Of a DNA stretch of 27,786 nucleotides, positions 6,806 through 13,962 are shown piece after piece. Under the pieces are notes generated by a model, which searched no databases, was not told the DNA's origin, and saw only the letters and a list, made by a program, of their open reading frames with translations. The position numbers were made by a program, and so were the translations under genes. Source of the DNA: a virus; the IMG/VR virus record IMGVR_UViG_3300006919_000330, positions 1-27,786 of that record. One strand, given 5' to 3'. The stretch's first letter is position 1. Every line of letters starts with the position of its first letter.

Positions 6806-7510
6806 ATGTCTGAACTTGGAGAAATCCTAGATGGTGAACCTGTGGCAGAAGCCGAGACACCAGAGGTGGAAACACCCGAAGCAGTAACCGAAGCCCCGGT
6901 TGTAGAGCCGGAAAAGCCAGAGGAACCGAAGGCGGAAGAACACCCGCATACAGTTCCGGTCGCAGCCTTGCAGAAAGAACGCGAGAAATCGCAAGCATTA
7001 GGCGAACGATTGGCCCGCATTGAGGGCATGTTGGCAGCACCGGCACAGGTTAAGGAGCCTGTTACGCGCCCCGATCCAATCGAAGACCCCGAAGGGGCGG
7101 CAAGTTACGATATGCAAGTGTTGCATGTTCGTGATTTGAACCGCTCACAGCGCATTGCTGAACGGGATCATGGAAAAGACTTTGTTCAAGAGGCTTTCGA
7201 AGCGGCTAAGGCCGCTGGCAAGGCGTCTGAGTTTGGTCAAAGCCAATTCGGATGGGAAGATATGGCGGATTGGCACAAGGCCAACGTTGAGGCCCAAAAG
7301 GCCAATGAAGCGTTGTCCGAGATTGGCGATCCAGTCGCTTATCGGGACAAAATACGGGCTGAAATTCTGCGCGAAGTTCAGGCAGAACAGGTAGCAAAAA
7401 CAATGTCGGCAAAGGCACCGTCCTTAGCTGGCGAAACAAGTTTGGCAGCACGAACCGGACCCGCATATTCGCCTCCTTCTTTGGATGCGATTATCGGTGA
7501 AGGCGGCTGA
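6806..7510 (+). CDS. Scaffolding protein (putative)
   Basis: A 234-residue protein expected to guide capsid assembly and then leave the prohead. The start is the ATG at 6806 (AGGTGA upstream); a longer frame from GTG 6755 lacks a ribosome site. The N-terminal 45 residues are Glu/Pro/Val-rich and low-complexity; then comes a coiled-coil stretch (ALQKEREKSQALGERLARIE), a charged helical middle and a C-terminus ending in SPPSLDAIIGEGG. Acidic composition, helical content and location between portal and major capsid genes all fit a scaffold. The 80-base gap before it contains a short GC-rich inverted repeat (6726-6742) that may affect readthrough from the portal gene. Confidence 0.78.
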   Translation: MSELGEILDGEPVAEAETPEVETPEAVTEAPVVEPEKPEEPKAEEHPHTVPVAALQKEREKSQALGERLARIEGMLAAPAQVKEPVTRPDPIEDPEGAASYDMQVLHVRDLNRSQRIAERDHGKDFVQEAFEAAKAAGKASEFGQSQFGWEDMADWHKANVEAQKANEALSEIGDPVAYRDKIRAEILREVQAEQVAKTMSAKAPSLAGETSLAARTGPAYSPPSLDAIIGEGG

Positions 7511-7532
7511 CCGTTTTTAAGGAAAAAAGAAA

Positions 7533-8645
7533 ATGGCTGATACACCAGCAGTGGCAGGCCTAACGCCACAACAGTGGGACTCTAAGTTCTACACCGAGTA
7601 TTTCCAGAAGTCGCTGTTTAAGCGTGAAATGGGAACATCTGAAAACGCTATCATTCAGGTCAAAGAGGACTTGAGCGGTAAACCCGGCGATTCCATCACA
7701 TATGCACTGGTCAACAAAATGTCCGGCGCAGGTGTCACCGGTACGGCAACGCTGGAAGGCAACGAAGAAGCGATTGACACCCGGTCGCAAAAAGTAACGG
7801 TCGTTAAGCGCCGTAACGCCTTCCGTGTTTCTGAGCAAGACGAGGCTTATTCTGCAATCTCACTTCGCCAAGCCGGTAAGACGGTATTGATGAATTGGGC
7901 AGAAGAAAACACGCGCGACCGCATGATTGCCGCTATGGCATCTATCGATGGCGTTGCCTACGGAACCGCGACAGAAGCGCAGAAAGATGCATGGCTGGAC
8001 AACAACACCGACCGCGTTTTGTTCGGTGCAGCACAAAGCAACCTGTCTACAGCCGCACCCGCTGGCGGCGCTACCTATGACCACTCTGGTTCATTGGCAA
8101 ACGTAGATGGAACCAACGACAAACTGACAGGCTCAATCGCCACGGTTATGAAGCGCATGGCGCTGACAGCCGCGCCGAAGATCACGCCGGTTACATCTGC
8201 GTCGTCTGGTCGTCGTTACTTCACGGCCTATGTGCATCCATACACATTCCGTGACTTGAAGTCTGATCCGGCGATTATTGCCGCACAGACAGGCGTTTCG
8301 CTGCGTATGCAGAATGAAAAGCTGTTCCAAGGTGGCGACATTGAATGGGAAGGCATCATCTTCAAGGAACTGGATGACATTCCTGTTCTTTCCGGTGTTG
8401 GCGCATCGTCTATCAACGTTGCACCTGTGTACCTGTGTGGCGCTCAGGCGCTTGGCTACGCGATCCGCCGCAAGTGGTGGTCTGTTGACGAGCAATTCGA
8501 TTACCAAGACAAAAAGGGTGTTTCCATCAACGCCTTTGACGGTATCGAAAAACTTCGCTTCGGCACTGACGCGACTGTTGAGACAGACGTTCCGAAAGAC
8601 CACGGCATCGTGACGGGCTTCATGGCCTGTGTTGCCGACGCATAA
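7533..8645 (+). CDS. Major capsid protein, N4 gp56/DUF4043-type
   Basis: The main shell protein. The 370-residue sequence carries the family signature: KREMGTSENAIIQVKEDLSGKPGDSITYALVNK, then a glycine-rich GVTGTATLEGNEEAI loop, VTVVKRRNAFRVSEQDEAYS, and a C-terminal YLCGAQALGYAIRRKWWSVDEQFDYQDKKG segment. AAGGAAAAAAG upstream gives a strong ribosome site, as expected for the most abundant protein. P22 itself uses an unrelated-looking coat sequence (gp5), so pairing this coat with a P22-type portal and tail is a mosaic also known from other podoviruses. The gene is followed by a terminator-like hairpin at 8653-8680. Confidence 0.88.
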   Translation: MADTPAVAGLTPQQWDSKFYTEYFQKSLFKREMGTSENAIIQVKEDLSGKPGDSITYALVNKMSGAGVTGTATLEGNEEAIDTRSQKVTVVKRRNAFRVSEQDEAYSAISLRQAGKTVLMNWAEENTRDRMIAAMASIDGVAYGTATEAQKDAWLDNNTDRVLFGAAQSNLSTAAPAGGATYDHSGSLANVDGTNDKLTGSIATVMKRMALTAAPKITPVTSASSGRRYFTAYVHPYTFRDLKSDPAIIAAQTGVSLRMQNEKLFQGGDIEWEGIIFKELDDIPVLSGVGASSINVAPVYLCGAQALGYAIRRKWWSVDEQFDYQDKKGVSINAFDGIEKLRFGTDATVETDVPKDHGIVTGFMACVADA

Positions 8646-8652
8646 TGAAAGC

Positions 8653-8680
8653 GGGGCGGGCCTAACGGTTCGCCCCATTT
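8653..8680 (+). terminator. Hairpin after major capsid gene (attenuator or partial terminator)
   Basis: GGGGCG-GGCC at 8653-8662 pairs with GGTT-CGCCCC at 8667-8676, ten pairs including two G-U around a TAAC loop, followed by ATTT. The T tract is short, so leakage is expected. It would lower transcription of the tail genes relative to the capsid gene, or protect the 3' end of the capsid message. Confidence 0.55.
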
Positions 8681-8693
8681 CTAGGGGGTTACT

Positions 8694-8861
8694 ATGAAAT
8701 TCAAATACACTGGCGAACAAGCCGAAGTCACAATCCGCGACACGACATTCCCGTCTGGAAAGGCGGTAGAGGTCAGTGACGAATTGGCGGCTAAGATTTC
8801 CAGACTTGATGACTTTAAAGAAGTAAAGAGCAAGGCGAAAAAAGATGGCAACAAAGTCTGA
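8694..8861 (+). CDS. 55-residue head-region hypothetical protein
   Basis: A small protein starting MKFKYTGEQAEVTIRDTTF and ending in a Lys-rich tail (KEVKSKAKKDGNKV). A strong AGGGGG ribosome site stands before the ATG. Short proteins of this build (a beta-strand start, a SGKAVEVSDELAAKI segment, basic end) commonly follow major capsid genes in phages, where they are annotated only as hypothetical. It overlaps the next gene by 17 bases. Likely real; role unknown, possibly head completion. Confidence 0.65.
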   Translation: MKFKYTGEQAEVTIRDTTFPSGKAVEVSDELAAKISRLDDFKEVKSKAKKDGNKV

Positions 8862-9231
8862 GGTTGTCGGGGCCGCACTTCGTCGTTTGGGCATCTTGTC
8901 CGTTGACGAAACGGTATCGGCAGATCAAATAGGATACTGCGGCGACGTGCTTGACGCGCTGCTATCGGAATTGCAAAGCCTTTGGGGGGTTACCTTCTCA
9001 TGGACTGTTGCGACAGTTCCCGCTGCTGGTTTCTTGCCGTTGTCATATCTTTTAGCGGCTGAGGTTGCGCCGCATTACATGGTCAACCCACCAGAGACAC
9101 CCGGTCGGTCGATGGCCCGTTTCCGCGCTTATGCACTGCCAGATGATAGGGATGACCGTCGGGACACGAACGATGATGGAATAGTTTCTGCGGACGAGGA
9201 AACTGCTGGCCTTGCAACGGCGTTTTACTGA
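8845..9231 (+). CDS. Tail accessory factor, P22 gp4-like
   Basis: A head-completion adaptor that in P22 binds beneath the portal ring and receives gp10. The 128-residue sequence starts MATKSEVVGAALRRLGILSVDETVSADQ, then DVLDALLSELQSLWGVTFSW and LPLSYLLAAEVAPHYMV, the helical pattern of the gp4 family; it is shorter than P22 gp4 (about 166 residues). The stop overlaps the next ATG (TGATG), and its neighbour is the gp10-like gene, which matches P22 gene order exactly. Assignment from pattern and synteny. Confidence 0.8.
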   Translation: MATKSEVVGAALRRLGILSVDETVSADQIGYCGDVLDALLSELQSLWGVTFSWTVATVPAAGFLPLSYLLAAEVAPHYMVNPPETPGRSMARFRAYALPDDRDDRRDTNDDGIVSADEETAGLATAFY

Positions 9232-10583
9232 TGCAATTCCCGCTCGCCATTCAATCCAGCCGCGACCCTGATAATATTGCGGCTAACCCGGAGCGTTTGG
9301 TGAACGCCTATAGCCTTCCGGTTCCGCGTGGGCATGAAATAAAGTCGGTGCTTGGGGAAACCCTGCTGACGTCAGTTTCGTCTGTATTCCTGCGGGCAAT
9401 GGATTCTTTTAATGGCACACTTTACGCCGCAACGGGCGGCAAGGCATATATGTTTAGTGCGTCGAATGTCGCCACACAAATAGGCACGATTACGGACGAT
9501 CAGAATACGGACATATCCAGCAACTTTGACGCAACATGCTGGACTGCTGGCGGGCAATATTTCGTTTACGATGGCAGCTTCACGGAGCCAACGGCGGGAA
9601 ATTTCTCATCCTTCGGGTCTGTTACGTTCTTGGCCGGTCGCACAATTCTAACCGAAAAGGACGGATCGCAATTCTGTTGGTCGGACATTTCCACACCAGA
9701 CACACTTCCCGCGCTAAACTTTGCGTCGGCTGAAAGCCGGGACGACAACCTAATTCGCGGCAAGGCGTTCAATGGGAACCTTTGGCTGTTCGGCGCGGAG
9801 TCAACAGAGGTTTGGTATCCAACCGGGGCTGGCGGCGCTGATGCGTTCGCGGCTGTTTCAGGTGGTGTTATAGAAACCGGCCTCAAGGCGTTCAATCTTG
9901 TTACGAGGTTTCCAGGCGGGCTGTTCCTGATCGGGAATGATGGGATTGCCTACATTACGGCTGGCGCTGCGTTTCAGCCGGTGTCTACCGTTCCTGTGGC
10001 TACCGCCATTTCGCAGGGTGAGCCGACAAACTGCTTTTATTATGAGGACGAGGGCAGCAAGTTTTGTGTTATCCGCTTCCGCGACCGTCCGGCATGGGTT
10101 TACGACATTACCACGGGGAAATGGGCTGAACGCGCCACTGGCGACCTTGATGCATGGCGGTCGGTTGTGTCGACACTTCACAACGGGTCTTGGCTTGTCG
10201 GTACGGACAGCGGGAACATCAGCACGTTGGGCCGCACAAACTCAGACGGGGACAAGGTTCTAACGCGCACAATCGTATCCGATAACCTCTACAATGATGG
10301 GGAACGTTTCAGGATTGCGGAGTTCGAACTGTTTGGGCGTATCGGTTGGAATACGGTGACTGACACAGAAACCAGAGCGCCAAAGTTAATGTTGCGCACA
10401 TCGCGAGACGGCGGGCTGTCTTGGGGGCAGGAACGCGTCCTGTCGCTTGGGTATCTTGGGGACTTCTCGGCAAGGGTTCTGGCAAGGTCCTTGGGGCAAT
10501 ACCGCAGGTTTACCAGCGAAATAAGAATGAATGACCCGGTTGATGTAACATTGACAGCATCGGCAAGGGTTCGTCCGCAATGA
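9231..10583 (+). CDS. Packaged DNA stabilization protein, P22 gp10-like tail-tube protein
   Basis: The hexameric tail factor that closes the portal channel after packaging. At 450 residues it is close to P22 gp10 (472). Recognisable parts are NPERLVNAYSLPVPRGHEIKS-type N-terminus, repeated beta-propeller-like strands (FNGTLYAATGGKAYMFS; TAGGQYFVYDGS; GKAFNGNLWLFGAESTEVWYPTG; FPGGLFLIGNDGIAYIT) and a C-terminal FRIAEFELFGRIG region. The segment with NCFYYEDEGSKFCVIRF also fits the family. It overlaps both neighbours by a few bases, so the tail-tube genes are translationally coupled. Confidence 0.88.
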   Translation: MQFPLAIQSSRDPDNIAANPERLVNAYSLPVPRGHEIKSVLGETLLTSVSSVFLRAMDSFNGTLYAATGGKAYMFSASNVATQIGTITDDQNTDISSNFDATCWTAGGQYFVYDGSFTEPTAGNFSSFGSVTFLAGRTILTEKDGSQFCWSDISTPDTLPALNFASAESRDDNLIRGKAFNGNLWLFGAESTEVWYPTGAGGADAFAAVSGGVIETGLKAFNLVTRFPGGLFLIGNDGIAYITAGAAFQPVSTVPVATAISQGEPTNCFYYEDEGSKFCVIRFRDRPAWVYDITTGKWAERATGDLDAWRSVVSTLHNGSWLVGTDSGNISTLGRTNSDGDKVLTRTIVSDNLYNDGERFRIAEFELFGRIGWNTVTDTETRAPKLMLRTSRDGGLSWGQERVLSLGYLGDFSARVLARSLGQYRRFTSEIRMNDPVDVTLTASARVRPQ

Positions 10584-11485
10584 CCGCGCCGAACATCAAT
10601 ATATCCTATGTTGACCAAAACGGCAGGCCAACGATTGAGTTTATGAAGCTGCTGCAAGACCAGCAGGCAAGAATCGAGGCGCTTGAGGGCGGGGGCGGGG
10701 ATATGAAGATAGCACAGGCCGAACGCGAAATTCTAGGGACATATGGGCAGAAAGTATCTGTTGCGGAAAAGCGTAAAAGCCTGTTGAAATTCGGCAAGAA
10801 TGAGTCTGTCGGCACGTCCTATCAGACGGTTTGGGCCAACGGCGGCAACGAGTCTTATGTGACGACCGATGCCATCGATACGGTGTCATCAAGTAATGCA
10901 GGCGATGCGGTCACAATGAAGATTGAGGGCCATACGGTAAGCGGCACCGGCGCTGATGCGCAATATACGTTCGTCATTCAGACGGTGGTGTTGAACGGGC
11001 AGACAAAGGTTGTGTTAGGAACACCTCTGGCCCGCGTTAGCCGTGCTTATATCGACAGCTCCACGCCATTGGCTGGGGATTTCTATGTGTATGAGGACAC
11101 CGCTATTTCCGGCGGCGTTCCGAGCGATTCAACAAAGGTGCATTTGAAGATCGATGGCTCTCTGGGCGAAACACAGTCGTTCAAGTGCGCCACAACGGTG
11201 TCCAACACTGATTACGGCATAATCACAGGCGGGTATGCGTCTATTTCAAAGAAAACATCTGCTTCGGTTGATTTTGTCATTGAGAAACGGCAACCAGGCG
11301 GCGTGTTCCGGCCCGCGGGCGGTCGCGTGACGCTAAATTCGGTTGGCCTATCAGCAATGGAAATCAAGTTTGATCCGTATTTAATCCTTCCGAAAAACTC
11401 GGATATTCGCGTTCGGGCTATTTCAACGGCGGCAAACACTGCGGTTGATGCGTCAATACAAATGTATCTAGCCATCGTCATTTGA
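10580..11485 (+). CDS. Tail protein in the tail-needle/plug position
   Basis: A 301-residue protein occupying the slot of the P22 tail needle gp26. The N-terminus INISYVDQNGRPTIEFMKLLQ resembles a short docking motif at the start of several podoviral tail proteins, followed by a brief coiled coil (QARIEALEGGGG) and then about 230 residues of beta-rich sequence (SYQTVWANGGNESYVTTDAI; YTFVIQTVVLNGQTKVVLG; VDFVIEKRQPGG; MEIKFDPYLILPKNSDIRVRAI). It lacks the long helical needle shaft of P22 gp26, so it may instead be a knob, plug or short fibre. The start ATG overlaps the gp10-like stop as ATGA. Structural role inferred from position. Confidence 0.6.
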   Translation: MTAPNINISYVDQNGRPTIEFMKLLQDQQARIEALEGGGGDMKIAQAEREILGTYGQKVSVAEKRKSLLKFGKNESVGTSYQTVWANGGNESYVTTDAIDTVSSSNAGDAVTMKIEGHTVSGTGADAQYTFVIQTVVLNGQTKVVLGTPLARVSRAYIDSSTPLAGDFYVYEDTAISGGVPSDSTKVHLKIDGSLGETQSFKCATTVSNTDYGIITGGYASISKKTSASVDFVIEKRQPGGVFRPAGGRVTLNSVGLSAMEIKFDPYLILPKNSDIRVRAISTAANTAVDASIQMYLAIVI

Positions 11486-11504
11486 CTTAGAAAGAGAGAA
11501 TAAC

Positions 11505-12143
11505 ATGGTACTTCCATTGCTAGGATTGCTCGGCGGCGTTATCGGTGCCATTGGGGCTTCAAGCGCGGCCAGAGCGCAGGCGTCGGCGGCTGAAAAAGAT
11601 CGTCAGGCGGCAAACTCAGTATACCAAGACCAGAAGCGAATGACCCGCCCTTATCGACAGGACGGGCGGAAATATAGAAACGCTCTTAATTTCGAAAACG
11701 GTATTGGCGCGCGGCCAAGCAATTATGCAGGCTTTCAGGAAACACCGGGATACCAGTTCCAACTTGCCGAGGGCCTGGACGCGGCAGAGAGCGGCGCGGC
11801 TGCACGTGGTGGCCTTATGTCCGGCGCGGCATTGCAGGCGCTACAGGCGCGGGGCAACGGCTTGGCGAGCATGGAATACGGGAACTACCTGAACCGTCTG
11901 GGGCAAGGCGTGGATCGCGGCATCGGCGCTATAAACATGACCGCGAATGCTGGGCAGAACTTTGTATCTAACAATTCAAACGCATTGGCCGGGATTGGCA
12001 ACGCTAAAGCGGCTGGTGCAATCGGCGTGTCAAATGCATTTAACAACGGCCTTGAGAACTACATCGGCCTGAGCCAGTATCAGAACGGCCTTAACAGCGG
12101 CGGCGGAAGTAGTTGGTTTGGTTCGCCCAACGGGGGCAGCTAA
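11505..12143 (+). CDS. DNA transfer (ejection) protein family
   Basis: A 212-residue protein of the Gly/Ala/Asn-rich type often annotated as phage DNA transfer or ejection protein. It starts with a hydrophobic glycine-rich stretch (LPLLGLLGGVIGAIGASS), then a helical AAEKDRQAANSVYQDQ region, then the family's best marker, ETPGYQFQLAEGLDAAESGA, followed by ARGGLMSGAALQALQARGNGL and MEYGNYLNRL. The tail is low-complexity Asn/Gly. It is thought to leave the virion with the DNA and help form a channel across the envelope, in the P22 gp7/gp20/gp16 region. The stop overlaps the following ATG (TAATG). Confidence 0.72.
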   Translation: MVLPLLGLLGGVIGAIGASSAARAQASAAEKDRQAANSVYQDQKRMTRPYRQDGRKYRNALNFENGIGARPSNYAGFQETPGYQFQLAEGLDAAESGAAARGGLMSGAALQALQARGNGLASMEYGNYLNRLGQGVDRGIGAINMTANAGQNFVSNNSNALAGIGNAKAAGAIGVSNAFNNGLENYIGLSQYQNGLNSGGGSSWFGSPNGGS

Positions 12144-12661
12144 TGGAACAGGAAATTCTCATTGGCTTAATGCGGCGCGGGATTCCAGAGCATATAGCGC
12201 GTGGCATTGTCGGCAACATGATGGTCGAAAGCGGCCTGAACCCCGGCATCAATGAGATTTCACCGATTGTTGAGGGGTCACGCGGCGGGTACGGGCTTAA
12301 CCAATGGACAGGGCCACGGCGTAAGCAATTCGAGGCATTTGCCGCAGAGCGAGGCGCGGCACCTGATGACTTAAATGCCCAGCTGGACTTCACCCTATGG
12401 GAACTGCAAAACACAGAAAGCAAGGCGGCGAACGCCCTTTACGGCGCGACGAATGCAACAGAAGCCGCGCAAATATACAGCAATCAGTTTCTTCGCCCCG
12501 GCATACCCCATTTGGATCGTCGTATCGCTGCGGCAAATCAATTAGGCGTTGTGCAACCGCAAAGCCAAAACCAACTACAGCAATTCGCTATGAAATCACA
12601 GACACAAGACGCAGCGCCATTTATGCGCCAAAGAAATGCACTAGCAACGGTAGGATTCTAA
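12143..12661 (+). CDS. Virion-associated lysozyme-like protein (phage tail lysozyme domain)
   Basis: A 172-residue protein matching the phage tail lysozyme fold: HIARGIVGNMMVESGLNP (candidate catalytic Glu29), GGYGLNQWTGPRRKQF at residues 48-63, LDFTLWELQ, a helical AANALYGATNATEAAQIY segment and RPGIPHLDRRIAAA. It would cleave peptidoglycan locally so the ejection proteins can cross the cell wall. The start is the ATG at 12143 (TAATG overlap); a longer frame from 12113 would read through the end of the preceding gene without a ribosome site. The C-terminal 45 residues are Gln-rich, as in other ejection-module proteins. Position among ejection genes argues against it being the endolysin. Confidence 0.8.
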   Translation: MEQEILIGLMRRGIPEHIARGIVGNMMVESGLNPGINEISPIVEGSRGGYGLNQWTGPRRKQFEAFAAERGAAPDDLNAQLDFTLWELQNTESKAANALYGATNATEAAQIYSNQFLRPGIPHLDRRIAAANQLGVVQPQSQNQLQQFAMKSQTQDAAPFMRQRNALATVGF

Positions 12662-12662
12662 C

Positions 12663-13760
12663 ATGCCATTAAACGCAAACCTCATCCTTGCAGGCAATCA
12701 GCCCAATTTCCTTGCACAAGTTCAGCAGGGCAACCAAGCGGCTGCGTTCCAGAACCAATCTAATCGAACGAATGACCTAGCCAACTTCAACCAAGCCAAT
12801 GGTGCTGCCGTTATGCGGGGCGACCAGAACGCTCTGAACGGTTATGCAAGGGTCGCTGGCCCAGAGGCAGCAATGGGGATGCAGGCGACACGTCAGGGGA
12901 TGGCTATCAGCGCGGAATACCTTGAAATGGCAAAGACTGAGGCAGCACGGCAAGCTGAGGCAGAGGCGGCTGACATTTCCGCAGAAGAAGCGGCGGCGGC
13001 ATCTGGTAGGCTAAAAGAGGCATGGACAAACCTTGCGGTCGTTCCAGACGAGGCAACGTATAACGCATTGGCGCAGAATTACGGCATTGACCCAAATCAA
13101 GCGCCATTTGCCGAGCGTGAATTGAACGCGGCTAAGGCCGCTGGATACATCGCCGTTCTGGACGCAAAGACCAAGGCGAACCCACCGGCAGATGTACCGG
13201 GTTTCGATGACAATTCTTCATTCAGGAAAGAGTTTAACGGCATCGCACAGGTCAAGGCATTTTCAGAGCAAGCACAGGCGTTTGGCAGGATAGAAGCATC
13301 AGCAAGCGACCCAAGCCCTGCGGGCGATCTGGCACTGATCTTTAACTTTATGAAGGTTCTTGACCCAGGGTCTGTTGTGCGGGAAAGCGAGTTTGCAACG
13401 GCGGAAAACGCGTCAGCTTGGTTGCAAGAAAGCGAGCAAATGGGCGTCACTGTGCCAAGGCCGGTTGCAAACGCGATTCGCAGAATGGCAACAGGAGAAC
13501 GATTGTCAGACGAACAGCGCAGCGATTTCGTCGGCAGAGCGAAAGGTATTTACGGATCAGCCGAAAGAGGTTTTGACGGGATTTATGGCCAGTATTCAGA
13601 GATTGCGAAACGATCAGGATTGAAGCCGGAGGACGTTCTGATTGATTATCGCTACAAGCCTAAGGCAGACGACACAAAGGGCGACGGTTCAAATTCGCAA
13701 ATTCTTCCAGAGGACATTCAGGCGCTACATAATGAATTTGGTGGCGGTGGTACGAATTGA
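12663..13760 (+). CDS. Ejection/internal virion protein (putative)
   Basis: A 365-residue, Ala/Gln/Asn-rich, largely helical protein. The most telling segment is FRKEFNGIAQVKAFSEQAQA followed by PSPAGDLALIFNFMKVLDPGSVVRESEFATA, a signature found in many phage internal or structural proteins of the ejection module. The N-terminus is Gln/Asn-rich, with VQQGNQAAAFQNQSNRTNDLA. It probably corresponds to one of P22 gp7, gp20 or gp16, which travel into the host with the DNA. Good TAGGA ribosome site; one base separates it from the lysozyme-like gene. Confidence 0.72.
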   Translation: MPLNANLILAGNQPNFLAQVQQGNQAAAFQNQSNRTNDLANFNQANGAAVMRGDQNALNGYARVAGPEAAMGMQATRQGMAISAEYLEMAKTEAARQAEAEAADISAEEAAAASGRLKEAWTNLAVVPDEATYNALAQNYGIDPNQAPFAERELNAAKAAGYIAVLDAKTKANPPADVPGFDDNSSFRKEFNGIAQVKAFSEQAQAFGRIEASASDPSPAGDLALIFNFMKVLDPGSVVRESEFATAENASAWLQESEQMGVTVPRPVANAIRRMATGERLSDEQRSDFVGRAKGIYGSAERGFDGIYGQYSEIAKRSGLKPEDVLIDYRYKPKADDTKGDGSNSQILPEDIQALHNEFGGGGTN

Positions 13761-13962
13761 TCAGCCTTGACGTTGCTAGGCAAGCCATCGCAAGCGGCCA
13801 TGCGTTTAATATCAAAACGTCAATAAAGTCTGTTGCGGCGAAAATTGAAAGCACAAGAAACCAAGCGACAAACAGGCACCACACGACTATTAAATATTTA
13901 AACAAAATTAGCTTCATACCTTGAAATATACGGTGTGAGCGTCTTTGGCGCAAGGAGCGGTA
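13761..13962 (+). other. Intergenic stretch, AT-rich, no confident gene
   Basis: The longest gap in the late block. It becomes AT-rich at about 13885-13930 (runs such as TATTAAATATTTAAAC). A frame from TTG 13757, overlapping the previous stop, to TGA 13924 would encode 55 residues beginning LISLDVARQAIASGHAF, but it has no ribosome site and no recognised match. TTGAAA at 13921-13926 resembles a -35 element but no convincing -10 follows. It may hold a weak internal promoter or the remains of a gene. Confidence 0.35.

Noticed and set aside
8133-8894. A 253-residue minus-strand frame
   Set aside because: It covers the end of the capsid gene and the start of the next two genes in antisense, with no recognisable motif.
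13660-13953. A 97-residue minus-strand frame with a hydrophobic middle
   Set aside because: It is tempting because it crosses the intergenic gap, but half of it is antisense to a well supported ejection gene, it is alone on that strand for 10 kb, and it has no ribosome site.
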